Origin: an uncultured Verrucomicrobia subdivision 3 bacterium
Lineage (GTDB): Bacteria > Verrucomicrobiota > Verrucomicrobiia > Limisphaerales > UBA11358
Direction: 5' to 3'
Assembly (NCBI GenBank): GCA_903922735.1
Contig: CAIXUZ010000079.1
Coordinates: 1 to 35,551 of the forward strand
DNA: 35,551 nt
Shown here: one piece after another, positions 7,907 to 14,731 of the stretch
Layout of the letters: each line of letters begins with the position of its first letter
Position numbering within the stretch: the first letter of the stretch is position 1
The notes under the pieces: generated by a model
Told to the model about the DNA's origin: nothing
Seen by the model: only the letters and a program-made list of their open reading frames with translations
Database searches by the model: none
Position numbers and translations under genes: made by a program

Positions 7907-8128
7907 TCACGCGCCCAGCAACCGCTTCCGCTCCGGGCGGCGCACGAGGTAATAGATCAGCGCCCCAAGCCAGTGGGTGAAAATGATGACGAGGATCCAG
8001 ATGATCTTGTCATTGCCCTGGCTCGATTCCTTGGTGGCGCAATCCACCAGCATCCAGACCCAGAACGCAAAGGCCAGCAGCACCATCGGCACGATGAACA
8101 GCATCAACAGCAACGGGAGTAAAACCAT
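7907..8128 (-). CDS. Small PLDc_N-type membrane protein
   Basis: This 73-residue protein has two transmembrane helices (about 4-28 and 42-61). The spacing WVWMLVDCATKE, then NDKIIWILVIIFTHWLGALIYYLVRRPERK, matches the phospholipase D N-terminal membrane domain family (PF13396), here free-standing with no catalytic domain. Such proteins are widespread and uncharacterised. The gene lies between flotillin (ending 8222) and the J-domain gene (starting 7879). Confidence 0.85.
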   Translation of the reverse strand: MVLLPLLLMLFIVPMVLLAFAFWVWMLVDCATKESSQGNDKIIWILVIIFTHWLGALIYYLVRRPERKRLLGA

Positions 8129-8152
8129 GGTTTGGCCTTTCTATTTCAACCT

Positions 8153-8214
8153 GTAGGAGACGACGTGAGGAGTCTCATGCTTTTCATTTTGAGCCTCGTC
8201 ACCTCGGCGCCTAC
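8153..8214. repeat. Imperfect 24-bp inverted repeat after flotillin gene
   Basis: Arms 8153-8176 (GTAGGAGACGACGTGAGGAG...) and 8191-8214 pair at about 19 of 24 positions around a 14-nt loop. It fills the 93-nt spacer after the flotillin stop, so it could act as a weak transcription end or message stabiliser. It looks like a REP-like family distinct from the others here. Confidence 0.65.
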
Positions 8215-8221
8215 AAGATGG

Positions 8222-9745
8222 TTATTTGGTTTCGCCGGAATCATCTTTGCCCATCGCCTTGCGGAGCGCGGGGACTTGTTCCAGCAATTTCTCAAACTTC
8301 ACGCCGGTCAAACTTTCGATGATGGGCGGCAACTGGCTGATGATCGTCGTCACGTCGCCGGTCAACTTGCTGGCACCGCCGCCGGGGCCGTTGCCGGCAT
8401 TGATGATGACCATCTTCTCGGTCTTGGACAGCGGTTCGCTGATCTTGCCGGCGACTTCGGGCAGCACGCGCATGATCATCTCGATGACGGCGGCCTCGTT
8501 GTATTGCTTGAAGCTTTCAGCTTTCACGCGCATCGCCTCGGCGGTGGCTTTGCCTTGCGCCTCGATAACGGAGGCCTCGGCGAGACCGCGCGCCTTGTTT
8601 GCATCGGCTTCGGCAAGACCAGTCGCTTTCACGACATCGGCTCCGGCAAAACCCGTGGCTTTGGTCGCGGATGCGGCACCGGCGGCTTCCGTTTCCAATT
8701 GGAACTTCCGGGCGTTGGCCAGCGTCTCGACTTTGTAGCGCTCGGCGTCGGCGGGCTTTTGCACGGTGGCTTCGAGTTCCTTTTGTTTGCGCTGAATTTC
8801 CTGCTGCTGCAGTTCGATCTGCTTCTGCTTTTCGACGATGCTCACCTGCACTTCTTCGGCCTTCACCAACTGGCCGGTTTTGAAGCGCTGCAAATCATAC
8901 GCGAGGTCGGCCTGCGCCTTCTGCACGTTCACCGTGGCCTGGTATTGCGCGACGTTGGACTGGTAATCGCGCTGGGCCTCGGCGACCTTCGAGTCGGCCT
9001 GAAACTTCGCTTCCTGCCCGGCCTGATTGGCCTGCGCGGAACGGATGACGGCATCGCGGTCGGCTTCAGCCTGCGCGATGATGGCGTCGCGCTTGACCTG
9101 GGCGATGCGCGGTTTGCCGAGCGCGTCGAGATAACCCTGCGTGTCGCGAATGTCGCGGATGGTGAAACTAACAATGCCAAGGCCCATGTTCGCCATGTCG
9201 CCGGCGGCCACTTCCTGCACCTTGGAGGCGAACGCGTCGCGGTTCTGGTAAATTTCCTCCACGGTCATCGTGCCGAGAATCGCGCGCAAATGACCTTCGA
9301 GCGTCTGCATGGCAATGTTCTTGATGTCCTCCACGCTCTTGCTCAAAAACTGCTCGGCAGCGGTGGCGATGGAGATGTCGTCCCCCTTGACCTTGATCTG
9401 CGCAACGCCGTCCACTTTCACCGGCACGCCTTTGCTGGTGTAAACTTCCGGCGTCTGGACGTCGATGGTCAGCAGTTCCAGCGAAAGGACATCCACTTTT
9501 TCCTTCACGGGAATAACGAAGGTGCCGCCGCCTTTGACGACGCGGAAGCCGACCTCGCGCACGTTCCCATCCGGGTCGGTCAAGCGGCGTTTGCTGCCGG
9601 AAATGATCAGCACCTGGTTGGGACCGGCCTTGGTGTAACGGCTCGCCCAGATCATGACGAAGATGAACAGGACGAAGATTACCGCGCCGACGCCACCGAC
9701 CACGGTCGGCCACGAAATGTCTGCAAGGATTGGAGTAAGGTTCAT
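8222..9745 (-). CDS. Flotillin (SPFH/band 7 membrane scaffold)
   Basis: The ATG at 9745 gives 507 residues, close to bacterial FloT/YqiK. A TTG ten codons upstream is less likely because it starts right after the previous stop codon. One N-terminal membrane segment (about 14-35) leads into the SPFH domain (TKAGPNQVLIISG to about 215; DIRDTQGYLDALG marks its end). Next comes a long coiled coil rich in Ala, Glu and Gln (about 220-400), with the repeated flotillin-type segments ATGFAGADVVKATGLAEADANKARGLAEA, and a C-terminal oligomerisation region ending KAMGKDDSGETK. Flotillins form ordered membrane domains and affect fluidity and the assembly of membrane complexes. The preceding gene is a YqiJ/YuaF-like partner, the normal arrangement in E. 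coli (yqiJK) and B. subtilis (yuaF-floT). Confidence 0.95.
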   Translation of the reverse strand: MNLTPILADISWPTVVGGVGAVIFVLFIFVMIWASRYTKAGPNQVLIISGSKRRLTDPDGNVREVGFRVVKGGGTFVIPVKEKVDVLSLELLTIDVQTPEVYTSKGVPVKVDGVAQIKVKGDDISIATAAEQFLSKSVEDIKNIAMQTLEGHLRAILGTMTVEEIYQNRDAFASKVQEVAAGDMANMGLGIVSFTIRDIRDTQGYLDALGKPRIAQVKRDAIIAQAEADRDAVIRSAQANQAGQEAKFQADSKVAEAQRDYQSNVAQYQATVNVQKAQADLAYDLQRFKTGQLVKAEEVQVSIVEKQKQIELQQQEIQRKQKELEATVQKPADAERYKVETLANARKFQLETEAAGAASATKATGFAGADVVKATGLAEADANKARGLAEASVIEAQGKATAEAMRVKAESFKQYNEAAVIEMIMRVLPEVAGKISEPLSKTEKMVIINAGNGPGGGASKLTGDVTTIISQLPPIIESLTGVKFEKLLEQVPALRKAMGKDDSGETK

Positions 9746-9771
9746 ATATCGATTGAGGGTTGGTTTAAATA

Positions 9772-10320
9772 TCAACTATCTGCTTTCACAAAATACTGGG
9801 TGCCGACAATGCGGGTGATTTTGACGGATTTACCCGCGCCAACAGCGTGACCGTCTTCCGAGCGAGCCGGAGCACTGTAACGCGAGCCGCCGTAAACATA
9901 GGAGATTTCACCGACACCGTTTTCCGGAATCGGCGTGGCAAGCGACGCCGTGGTGCCGATGAGCTGGCTCACGCGCGCCTCGCTGGAACCTTGCATCTTG
10001 CGAAACATGGTATTCATCAGCCACAGGACGCCCAAAGCCACCACCAAAGCGATCAAAAAGGAAATCGGGGCGTTCAGCCACGCGCTGGCCGTGGCGGGAA
10101 TCTCCATCAGGATCAAGCCGAACGCGCCAAAAGCGGTGATGAAACTCGCCAGGATCGTGGGACTCAAAAAGGAGACGCCGGGCATGCCATCCGAACCCAA
10201 GCCCGCATCCGCCTGCCCATCCGTGCCGATCGAATCGTGCCCGCCAAATAGATGCCCGGCAAAAGCGCTGATGAGTGTGAACATCAAACCGAACACCAGA
10301 CAGATAGCGTAGATAATCAT
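9772..10320 (-). CDS. YqiJ/YuaF-like (NfeD-related) OB-fold membrane protein, flotillin partner
   Basis: The ATG at 10320 gives 182 residues and has GGAAAGGG a few bases upstream; a longer frame to 10380 adds non-membrane residues and is not favoured. Three hydrophobic segments (about 1-24, 52-73, 83-106) are followed by a small C-terminal beta domain, from LIGTTASLATPIPENGVGEISY to VKITRIVGTQYFVKADS, that fits the OB-fold of NfeD-type proteins. These proteins are encoded next to flotillins and are thought to help organise them. The stop codon lies 26 nt from the chosen flotillin start, so the two should share a transcript. Confidence 0.85.
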   Translation of the reverse strand: MIIYAICLVFGLMFTLISAFAGHLFGGHDSIGTDGQADAGLGSDGMPGVSFLSPTILASFITAFGAFGLILMEIPATASAWLNAPISFLIALVVALGVLWLMNTMFRKMQGSSEARVSQLIGTTASLATPIPENGVGEISYVYGGSRYSAPARSEDGHAVGAGKSVKITRIVGTQYFVKADS

Positions 10321-10443
10321 AAGCCCTTTCCAATAATGGTGAGCGGCAAGATTAGTGCACCAAACCCGACCACAAGGCAAGCCGGAAGGCGAAGAGTTGT
10401 TTCAGGGCGCCGTTTCATGCCGTCATCAAACCACAGGACCGGC

Positions 10444-10623
10444 TTAATGGCATTGATAATATACAAGGGAAATTGGAATCGCCCCGCAGCTGATTAACAC
10501 CACCATGAGGTTACCGGTGATGTATTTCTGAAGTTCGTCGTTATGTTCGGGCATAATAAGGCTTTGACGACCTTCAACCGCGAACACGACATGGAGATAG
10601 ATTTGCGTGTAGGTGTTGGCCAT
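10444..10623 (-). pseudogene. N-terminal relic of IS200-like REP-associated tyrosine transposase
   Basis: Reading leftwards from the ATG at 10623 gives 59 codons beginning MANTYTQIYLHVVFAVEGR and continuing to LQKYITGN. This is the characteristic N-terminus of Y1 (HUH) transposases of the IS200/TnpA-REP type. After ITGN the sequence drifts and stops at 10444. A second frame just beyond reads INAIKP, which resembles family text flanking the catalytic HUH motif with that motif deleted. The HUH histidines and the catalytic Tyr are absent, so the remnant cannot be active. Intact relatives are roughly 150 residues. Two REP-like hairpins lie immediately upstream of its start, the arrangement expected for a REP-associated transposase and its substrate sites. 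Confidence 0.8.
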
Positions 10624-10631
10624 GAGCCGAA

Positions 10632-10702
10632 GATGCCGCTCCTGACGGAGCTTGGAAATCTTATTTTGTTTGGGTTCTACAAAGATGCCGCGCCTACGGC
10701 GC
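10632..10702. repeat. Pair of REP-like hairpins next to transposase relic
   Basis: Hairpin 1 (GCTCC-TGAC-GGAGC, 10638-10651) and hairpin 2 (GCGCC-TAC-GGCGC, 10690-10702) are each preceded by AGATGCC and repeat directly at 52-bp spacing. Between them lies an AT-rich linker containing TTGTTTGGGTTCTAC. Their position directly upstream of the transposase relic suggests they were its substrates. Confidence 0.75.
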
Positions 10703-10910
10703 TAAAAATGGCGGCATGGATTCTCGTCGATTTAGTTTAGCATCAACATGGCATCAACTCGAAGAAAATGTGTAGGGGCAGCCCCAACACGCCGTCGATT
10801 CGCCGGACATAGTTTTCATTTCCCCGAACCACATCCCCTGCCCACTTTTCGCCGGGCCCCAAGCCCCTTTCCCGCTTGCCAAAACTTTTCGACGGACGCA
10901 TTTTCGCGCG

Positions 10911-11393
10911 ATGCAATCGCACGAACTGCTCCGCGAAGTTTTTGAGAAAAAGTCCGCCAAGGAAGTTTCCGCCGACCTCGGCCTCTCCACCTCGATGGTT
11001 TATAAGTGGGCCCAACCGCCCCGGGAGACCGGGGCCGGGCGCGTGGACAATCCCCTGGACCGGATGGAGGCGCTGCTCCGCAGCACGAACGATCACCGGC
11101 TCATCCAATGGCTTTGCCAGCGCGCCGGCGGATTCTTCATCCTCAATCCCCGGCAGACGCCGCATCCGCACTTCCTCATACCGGCGACGAACCAGATCGT
11201 TCAGGAATTTGCCGACCTGCTGCAAGTCGTCGCCGCGGCCGCCGCGGACAATCAGATCACACCGGCCGAGGCCAGGCAAATCCGCGCCCGGTGGGAGGAT
11301 CTGAAATCCGCCACCGAAGGTTTTGTGGCCTGCTGCGAAGAAGGAAATTTCGGCGCTCTAAAAAACCCGACGGCAAAAGGCGACCAGCCGTGA
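10911..11393 (+). CDS. CII-like helix-turn-helix regulator, first gene of the DUF350/ligase operon
   Basis: This 160-residue soluble protein begins MQSHELLREVFEKK. SAKEVSADLGLSTSMVYKWAQPP at about 15-37 reads as a helix-turn-helix. The following text (GAGRVDNPLDRMEALLRSTND, then a Cys- and Gly-containing stretch CQRAGGFFI) resembles the phage regulatory CII / CP76 family (PF06892 type). The C-terminal half is helical and Ala-rich. It lies 74 nt before the DUF350 gene on the same strand, so it is likely to regulate this operon or the divergent flotillin operon, though that is inference. It could equally be a domesticated phage regulator with another target. Confidence 0.75.
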   Translation: MQSHELLREVFEKKSAKEVSADLGLSTSMVYKWAQPPRETGAGRVDNPLDRMEALLRSTNDHRLIQWLCQRAGGFFILNPRQTPHPHFLIPATNQIVQEFADLLQVVAAAAADNQITPAEARQIRARWEDLKSATEGFVACCEEGNFGALKNPTAKGDQP

Positions 11394-11467
11394 TTCCAAA
11401 AAATGCTCTTTCTTGTCATTGACTGTTTAAATTCAGAAAGACAATCTCGTCGAAAATCATCCTGCAC

Positions 11468-11770
11468 ATGAAAACCCTACCCCTCACCCTCCTCGCACTA
11501 TTGTTCACCCAGTCGCTTCTGGCGGCGGATATTCCGCCCGCCGCCGCGTCGTGGCATGCCCAGACGTTGACGTCCGCCATTGGCAATGTGCTGATCTTCG
11601 CGGCCATCGGCATTGCCGCGGCCATCATCGGTTTCAAGTTGTTCGATGTCTTCACGCCCGGCAATCTGCAGAAGGAAATCATCGAAAACAAAAACATCGC
11701 CGCCGCCATTTTGGCGGCCGCCGCGATTCTCGGCGTGAGCATCATCATCGCCGCTTCCATGCTCGGCTAA
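11468..11770 (+). CDS. DUF350 family membrane protein (single-unit YjfL relative)
   Basis: This 100-residue protein has an N-terminal signal or first membrane helix (MKTLPLTLLALLFTQSLLAA) and two further membrane segments: VLIFAAIGIAAAIIGFKLFDVFTPG at about 40-64 and AAAILAAAAILGVSIIIAASMLG at 78-100. The loop NLQKEIIENKNIAAAI is the DUF350 (PF03994) signature. E. coli YjfL has two such units in about 132 residues; here only one is present. DUF350 genes are often found next to glutathionylspermidine-synthase-like ligases and DUF4178 genes, exactly as here. Function is unknown; an inner-membrane role in envelope homeostasis is suspected. Confidence 0.9.
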   Translation: MKTLPLTLLALLFTQSLLAADIPPAAASWHAQTLTSAIGNVLIFAAIGIAAAIIGFKLFDVFTPGNLQKEIIENKNIAAAILAAAAILGVSIIIAASMLG

Positions 11771-11784
11771 CCGGGGTTGCGAGC

Positions 11785-12168
11785 GTGAAACGGAGCCAAA
11801 GCATCCGGCTGGTGTTGCTCGGCGGGCTGTCCGCCGGAGCCTTGACCGGCTGTCATCCGAAGCCGTCGGTCAGCGCGGAGAATGTTTACACCAACAATTT
11901 CTTCGTGCCCGGGGCCGGCTATTATCACGCCCCGTTCCGCAACTGGTACACCCTGCCCTACAACCATTTCGACCCGCAGAACAAGCGCTATTTCTATGGC
12001 GGCCAGTGGGGGGACCAGCCGTTTGAAAGCATCACCAACATTTCCTCCCCCACCCCCGAAGCCGTGCAGCTGGCGCAAGCCGTCCGGACGGATGTTTCAC
12101 GGGGCGGGTTTGGCGGCTATTCGGGCGGCCATTACTGGGGGGGCGGCTCTTCCGGCTTTCATTCGTGA
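11785..12168 (+). CDS. Small lipoprotein, probable DUF1190 (YgiB/YjfM) counterpart
   Basis: The GTG at 11785, 14 nt after the DUF350 stop, begins MKRSQSIRLVLLGG and gives 127 residues; upstream codons in this frame overlap the DUF350 gene in the wrong frame. GALTGC is a lipobox, so Cys about 24 should be lipid-modified. The mature protein is rich in Tyr, Phe, Asn and Pro (YHAPFRNWYTLPYN, then FYGGQWGDQPFES) and ends in a Gly/Ser tail starting VSRGGFGGYSGGHYWGG. From memory, E. coli YgiB starts with a very similar MKRTKSIR, and YgiB and YjfM carry the RGG(F/Y)G tail, while those proteins are longer. The position directly before a YgiC/YjfC-like ligase gene supports the link. The stop overlaps the next start (TGATG). 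Confidence 0.75.
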   Translation: MKRSQSIRLVLLGGLSAGALTGCHPKPSVSAENVYTNNFFVPGAGYYHAPFRNWYTLPYNHFDPQNKRYFYGGQWGDQPFESITNISSPTPEAVQLAQAVRTDVSRGGFGGYSGGHYWGGGSSGFHS

Positions 12169-13289
12169 TGAAACGCCACCGTTGCCAACCCCGTCCCGAC
12201 TGGCGCGAAAAAGTGGAAAGCACCGGCCTGACCTATCATTCCCATGACGACGGGCCCTACTGGGACGAATCCGCGTGCTATGAGCTGACCGCCGCCGAGG
12301 TGGAGGCATTGGAATCGGCCGGGAACAAGCTGCATTACCTCTGCATTGACGCCGCCGAAGCCGTCATCAAAAACCATTGGTGGGCACGCCTGGGCATCGC
12401 GGACGCGGCGGTGCCGGAAATTTTGAAATCGTGGGACCGCGATGATTTCAGCCTCTACGGTCGGTTCGATTTCAGCTACGACGGCGGCACGCCGCCGAAA
12501 CTGCTGGAATACAACGCTGACACGCCCACCGCGCTGGTTGAGGCCGCCGTGACGCAGTGGTTCTGGCTGCAGGAGCAACACCCGAACGCCGACCAGTTCA
12601 ATTCCATCCACGAGCGGCTCATTGAGGCGTGGAAACGCTGGGCGGGGAAGACAATCCACTTCAGCTGCGTCAAAAATCTCGCCGAGGATGAGATGACCAT
12701 TCTTTATTTGCGCGACACGTGCGAGCAGGCCGGCGGAAAAACCAAGTCCATCTTCATCGACGACATCGGCTGGCATGAACACGACCATCATTTTGTGGAT
12801 CTCGATCAGGAGCGCATCGAGCACGCCTTCAAGCTGTATCCGTGGGAATGGCTCTGGCAGGAGAAGTTCAGCGCGCATCTGGCCAAGGACTCCATCCAGT
12901 TCATTGAGCCCGCGTGGAAAATGCTACTGAGCAACAAGGGCCTGCTGCCGATTCTCTGGGAGCTTTTCCCCGACCATCCCAATCTGCTGCCGGCCCACGA
13001 CACGGCCGAACCGCTCGGAAGCCGCTATGTGCGCAAACCGAAATTGAGCCGCGAAGGCTGCAATGTTTCGTGGATTGAAGGCGGCGTGGCGGTGGAGGAA
13101 AACGGCGGCCGCTACGGCGCGGAAGGGTTTGTGTTTCAAGCGCCGGCGAACATTCCTGATTTCGACGGAAATCACCCGGTCTTCGGGGTCTGGGTGATCG
13201 ACCATGAGGCGGCCGGGCTCGGCATCCGCGAAGACACCCGGCGCATCACCGGCAACCTGAGCCGGTTCATCCCGCATTATTTCACATGA
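12168..13289 (+). CDS. Glutathionylspermidine synthase-like ATP-grasp ligase (YgiC/YjfC family)
   Basis: This 373-residue protein matches the C-terminal synthetase domain of glutathionylspermidine synthase and the stand-alone E. coli YgiC/YjfC proteins (about 386 residues). Landmarks are RPDWREK near the start, GPYWDESACYELT, LLEYNADTPTALVEAA, DQFNSIHERLI, SIFIDDIGW, FKLYPWEWLW, EPAWKMLLSNKGLLPILWELFP-HPNLLPA, the nucleotide-binding segments YVRKPKLSREGCNVSW and GYGAEGFV-like text, and GIREDTRRITGN at the end. The family forms amide bonds with ATP; the true substrate of the YgiC type is unknown. There is no amidase domain. I place the start at the ATG overlapping the upstream stop; a GTG one codon earlier is possible. 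The end overlaps the next gene by ATGA, implying translational coupling. Confidence 0.95.
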   Translation: MKRHRCQPRPDWREKVESTGLTYHSHDDGPYWDESACYELTAAEVEALESAGNKLHYLCIDAAEAVIKNHWWARLGIADAAVPEILKSWDRDDFSLYGRFDFSYDGGTPPKLLEYNADTPTALVEAAVTQWFWLQEQHPNADQFNSIHERLIEAWKRWAGKTIHFSCVKNLAEDEMTILYLRDTCEQAGGKTKSIFIDDIGWHEHDHHFVDLDQERIEHAFKLYPWEWLWQEKFSAHLAKDSIQFIEPAWKMLLSNKGLLPILWELFPDHPNLLPAHDTAEPLGSRYVRKPKLSREGCNVSWIEGGVAVEENGGRYGAEGFVFQAPANIPDFDGNHPVFGVWVIDHEAAGLGIREDTRRITGNLSRFIPHYFT

Positions 13290-14473
13290 GCTTTGCCAAT
13301 CCAACCCGCCTGCGCATCGGGATGCACGCCAATTTCGGCGGGAGGGATTACCGGCTGATCGGTCGCGTCGTCATGGGCGTGACGGATGACGGCGAAACTT
13401 ACTACTGGAACGAGTTCAATCTCGAAGCCAGAGACGGCAGTTGCGCGGATCTGGTTTACGAGGAAACCGAACGCGGCGGCGAGTGGCGGCTGTTCACGAT
13501 GTTCGAGCCGGAATATCCGATGACAGCGGCGGATGCCGCGACCAAGCGGGTCGGCGACTCGCTGAATCTCACCGGCACCGATGTGCGCGTGACGCTACGG
13601 GACACCTCGCGCGTCTATCACATCGAGAGCAAGGCGCCCGAGGGCGTCGAGGTCGGCGACGTGGCGAATTATTTCAACGCCGAGGCGGGCGACGTCATGC
13701 AGGTGGTGAGCTGGACGGGCGAGGAGATTGAGTTTTACAACGGCGTCAATCTTACGAGCGGGGTGGTGAATTCAGCTTTCAATCTAAAGCCAGAGCCCGG
13801 TTTCGCCCGCAACTTATCCGCCTTGAGCGGCGCCGGGGCCAGCCACTACGACAGCGGCTTCAAATTTCTCCTCAAAGCCGCCGGCGTCATCATCCTGTTT
13901 TTCATCATTTTCGGCCGGGGGCTGTCGTGTTCAACAAATTATGAGGTCGCGCCGGTGAAACGTATCGCCGCCGGTCCACCGCCGCTGGCGGTGGGGTCTG
14001 CCGGCAAATGGCACGACAAGAACTACCGCGTCACCGCCCATGCCGTCGTGGAAATCGCGCGCGTGGGATTGATCTTTGACCGGCACGAATATGAATTGAC
14101 CGATGACAGAGGGATGAAGGCATTGCTGGTGTGCGGCGATCAACCCAAGGCCAGCGACTGGGCGGTCTACGAGCCATTCTTGATGTTGATCCCCCCACCC
14201 TCGCCCGGCCAGATGGCGGCAATGAAAGCGGGTGATTTTTTGAAGCTGGATGGTTTTAGCGGCAAGGTGGGCGAATTGTTCCGATCCACCATCAAACAAA
14301 CCGACGGGGATGTTCTCTCCGCCATGATACCGGGAACGGTCACTTATGGGTTAACGGGCATGGGCGAGTATCTCACACTCCTTGCCCGCTGGAACCGGGA
14401 TGGGCAAACCGTATTGCGCGGCCAAAGCCAGACGGCCGGGCGGGTGACGAGCAGCTTCAACCCAGCCAAGTGA
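13286..14473 (+). CDS. Duplicated DUF4178 protein with central membrane helix
   Basis: This 395-residue protein starts with ATGA overlap on the ligase gene. The N-terminal half is a DUF4178 domain (GRDYRLIGRVVMG, then YYWNEFNLEARDG, EWRLFTMFEP). A membrane helix lies at about 193-210 (FKFLLKAAGVIILFFIIFG). The second half repeats the plan: KNYRVTAHAVVE, then RHEYELTDDRG, SDWAVYEPF. The later parts also match in outline (VGDSLNLTGTDVRV against AGDFLKLDGFSGKV; VVNSAFNLKP against VTSSFNPAK). It therefore looks like an internal duplication with domains on opposite sides of, or both tethered to, the membrane. DUF4178 proteins co-occur with DUF350 proteins and polyamine-type ligases; the biochemical role is unknown. 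Confidence 0.88.
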   Translation: MSFANPTRLRIGMHANFGGRDYRLIGRVVMGVTDDGETYYWNEFNLEARDGSCADLVYEETERGGEWRLFTMFEPEYPMTAADAATKRVGDSLNLTGTDVRVTLRDTSRVYHIESKAPEGVEVGDVANYFNAEAGDVMQVVSWTGEEIEFYNGVNLTSGVVNSAFNLKPEPGFARNLSALSGAGASHYDSGFKFLLKAAGVIILFFIIFGRGLSCSTNYEVAPVKRIAAGPPPLAVGSAGKWHDKNYRVTAHAVVEIARVGLIFDRHEYELTDDRGMKALLVCGDQPKASDWAVYEPFLMLIPPPSPGQMAAMKAGDFLKLDGFSGKVGELFRSTIKQTDGDVLSAMIPGTVTYGLTGMGEYLTLLARWNRDGQTVLRGQSQTAGRVTSSFNPAK

Positions 14474-14619
14474 AAATGGATCTGCCAGATGCTCTGTGGA
14501 ACCTTGAAAGTGGCGGCCAACTTTCATGTTTTTAAGTTGCAGCGGTCGAGAACGGCTGCACTCCGGGTTTTGCAAAATCGAATTGGCGGAATCGTGAGGA
14601 AAATGGCCTCGCCTCAAAG

Positions 14620-14660
14620 TGACCGCTGCGCGGTCAGGTCAAGTCGCAGCGCGACTTGAC
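14620..14660. repeat. Two adjacent perfect palindromes between convergent operons
   Basis: Hairpin 1 is TGACCGC-TGC-GCGGTCA (14620-14636). Hairpin 2 is a 10-bp perfect stem around AGC: 14638-14647 (GTCAAGTCGC) with 14651-14660. They lie between the end of the DUF4178 gene (14473) and the end of the leftward pilin-tail gene (14732), so a bidirectional end or REP role is plausible. There is no T tract. Nothing else is seen in this gap apart from a TGAAAGT/ACTTTCA repeat near 14503-14526. Confidence 0.7.
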
Positions 14661-14731
14661 ACCCACCACCCGCAGCCAAACCCACGGCTCCAGGCTTTGC
14701 AAACATGCTCAAACATCAAAGCTGGATTGTC

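Larger units (their letters stand above)
10321..10910. other. Divergent intergenic region with transposase relic and REP-like hairpins
   Basis: This 590-base spacer separates the leftward flotillin operon from the rightward DUF350/ligase operon and must hold both promoters. Its middle is occupied by a decayed IS200-like transposase (10444-10623) and two REP-like hairpins (10638-10702). A further small palindrome GGGGCAGCCCC follows near 10775. I could not identify a promoter with confidence. Confidence 0.6.

Noticed and set aside
8132..9850. 572-codon plus-strand frame
   Set aside because: It is antisense to flotillin and mirrors its coiled coil; the Leu/His/Phe-rich product is not protein-like.
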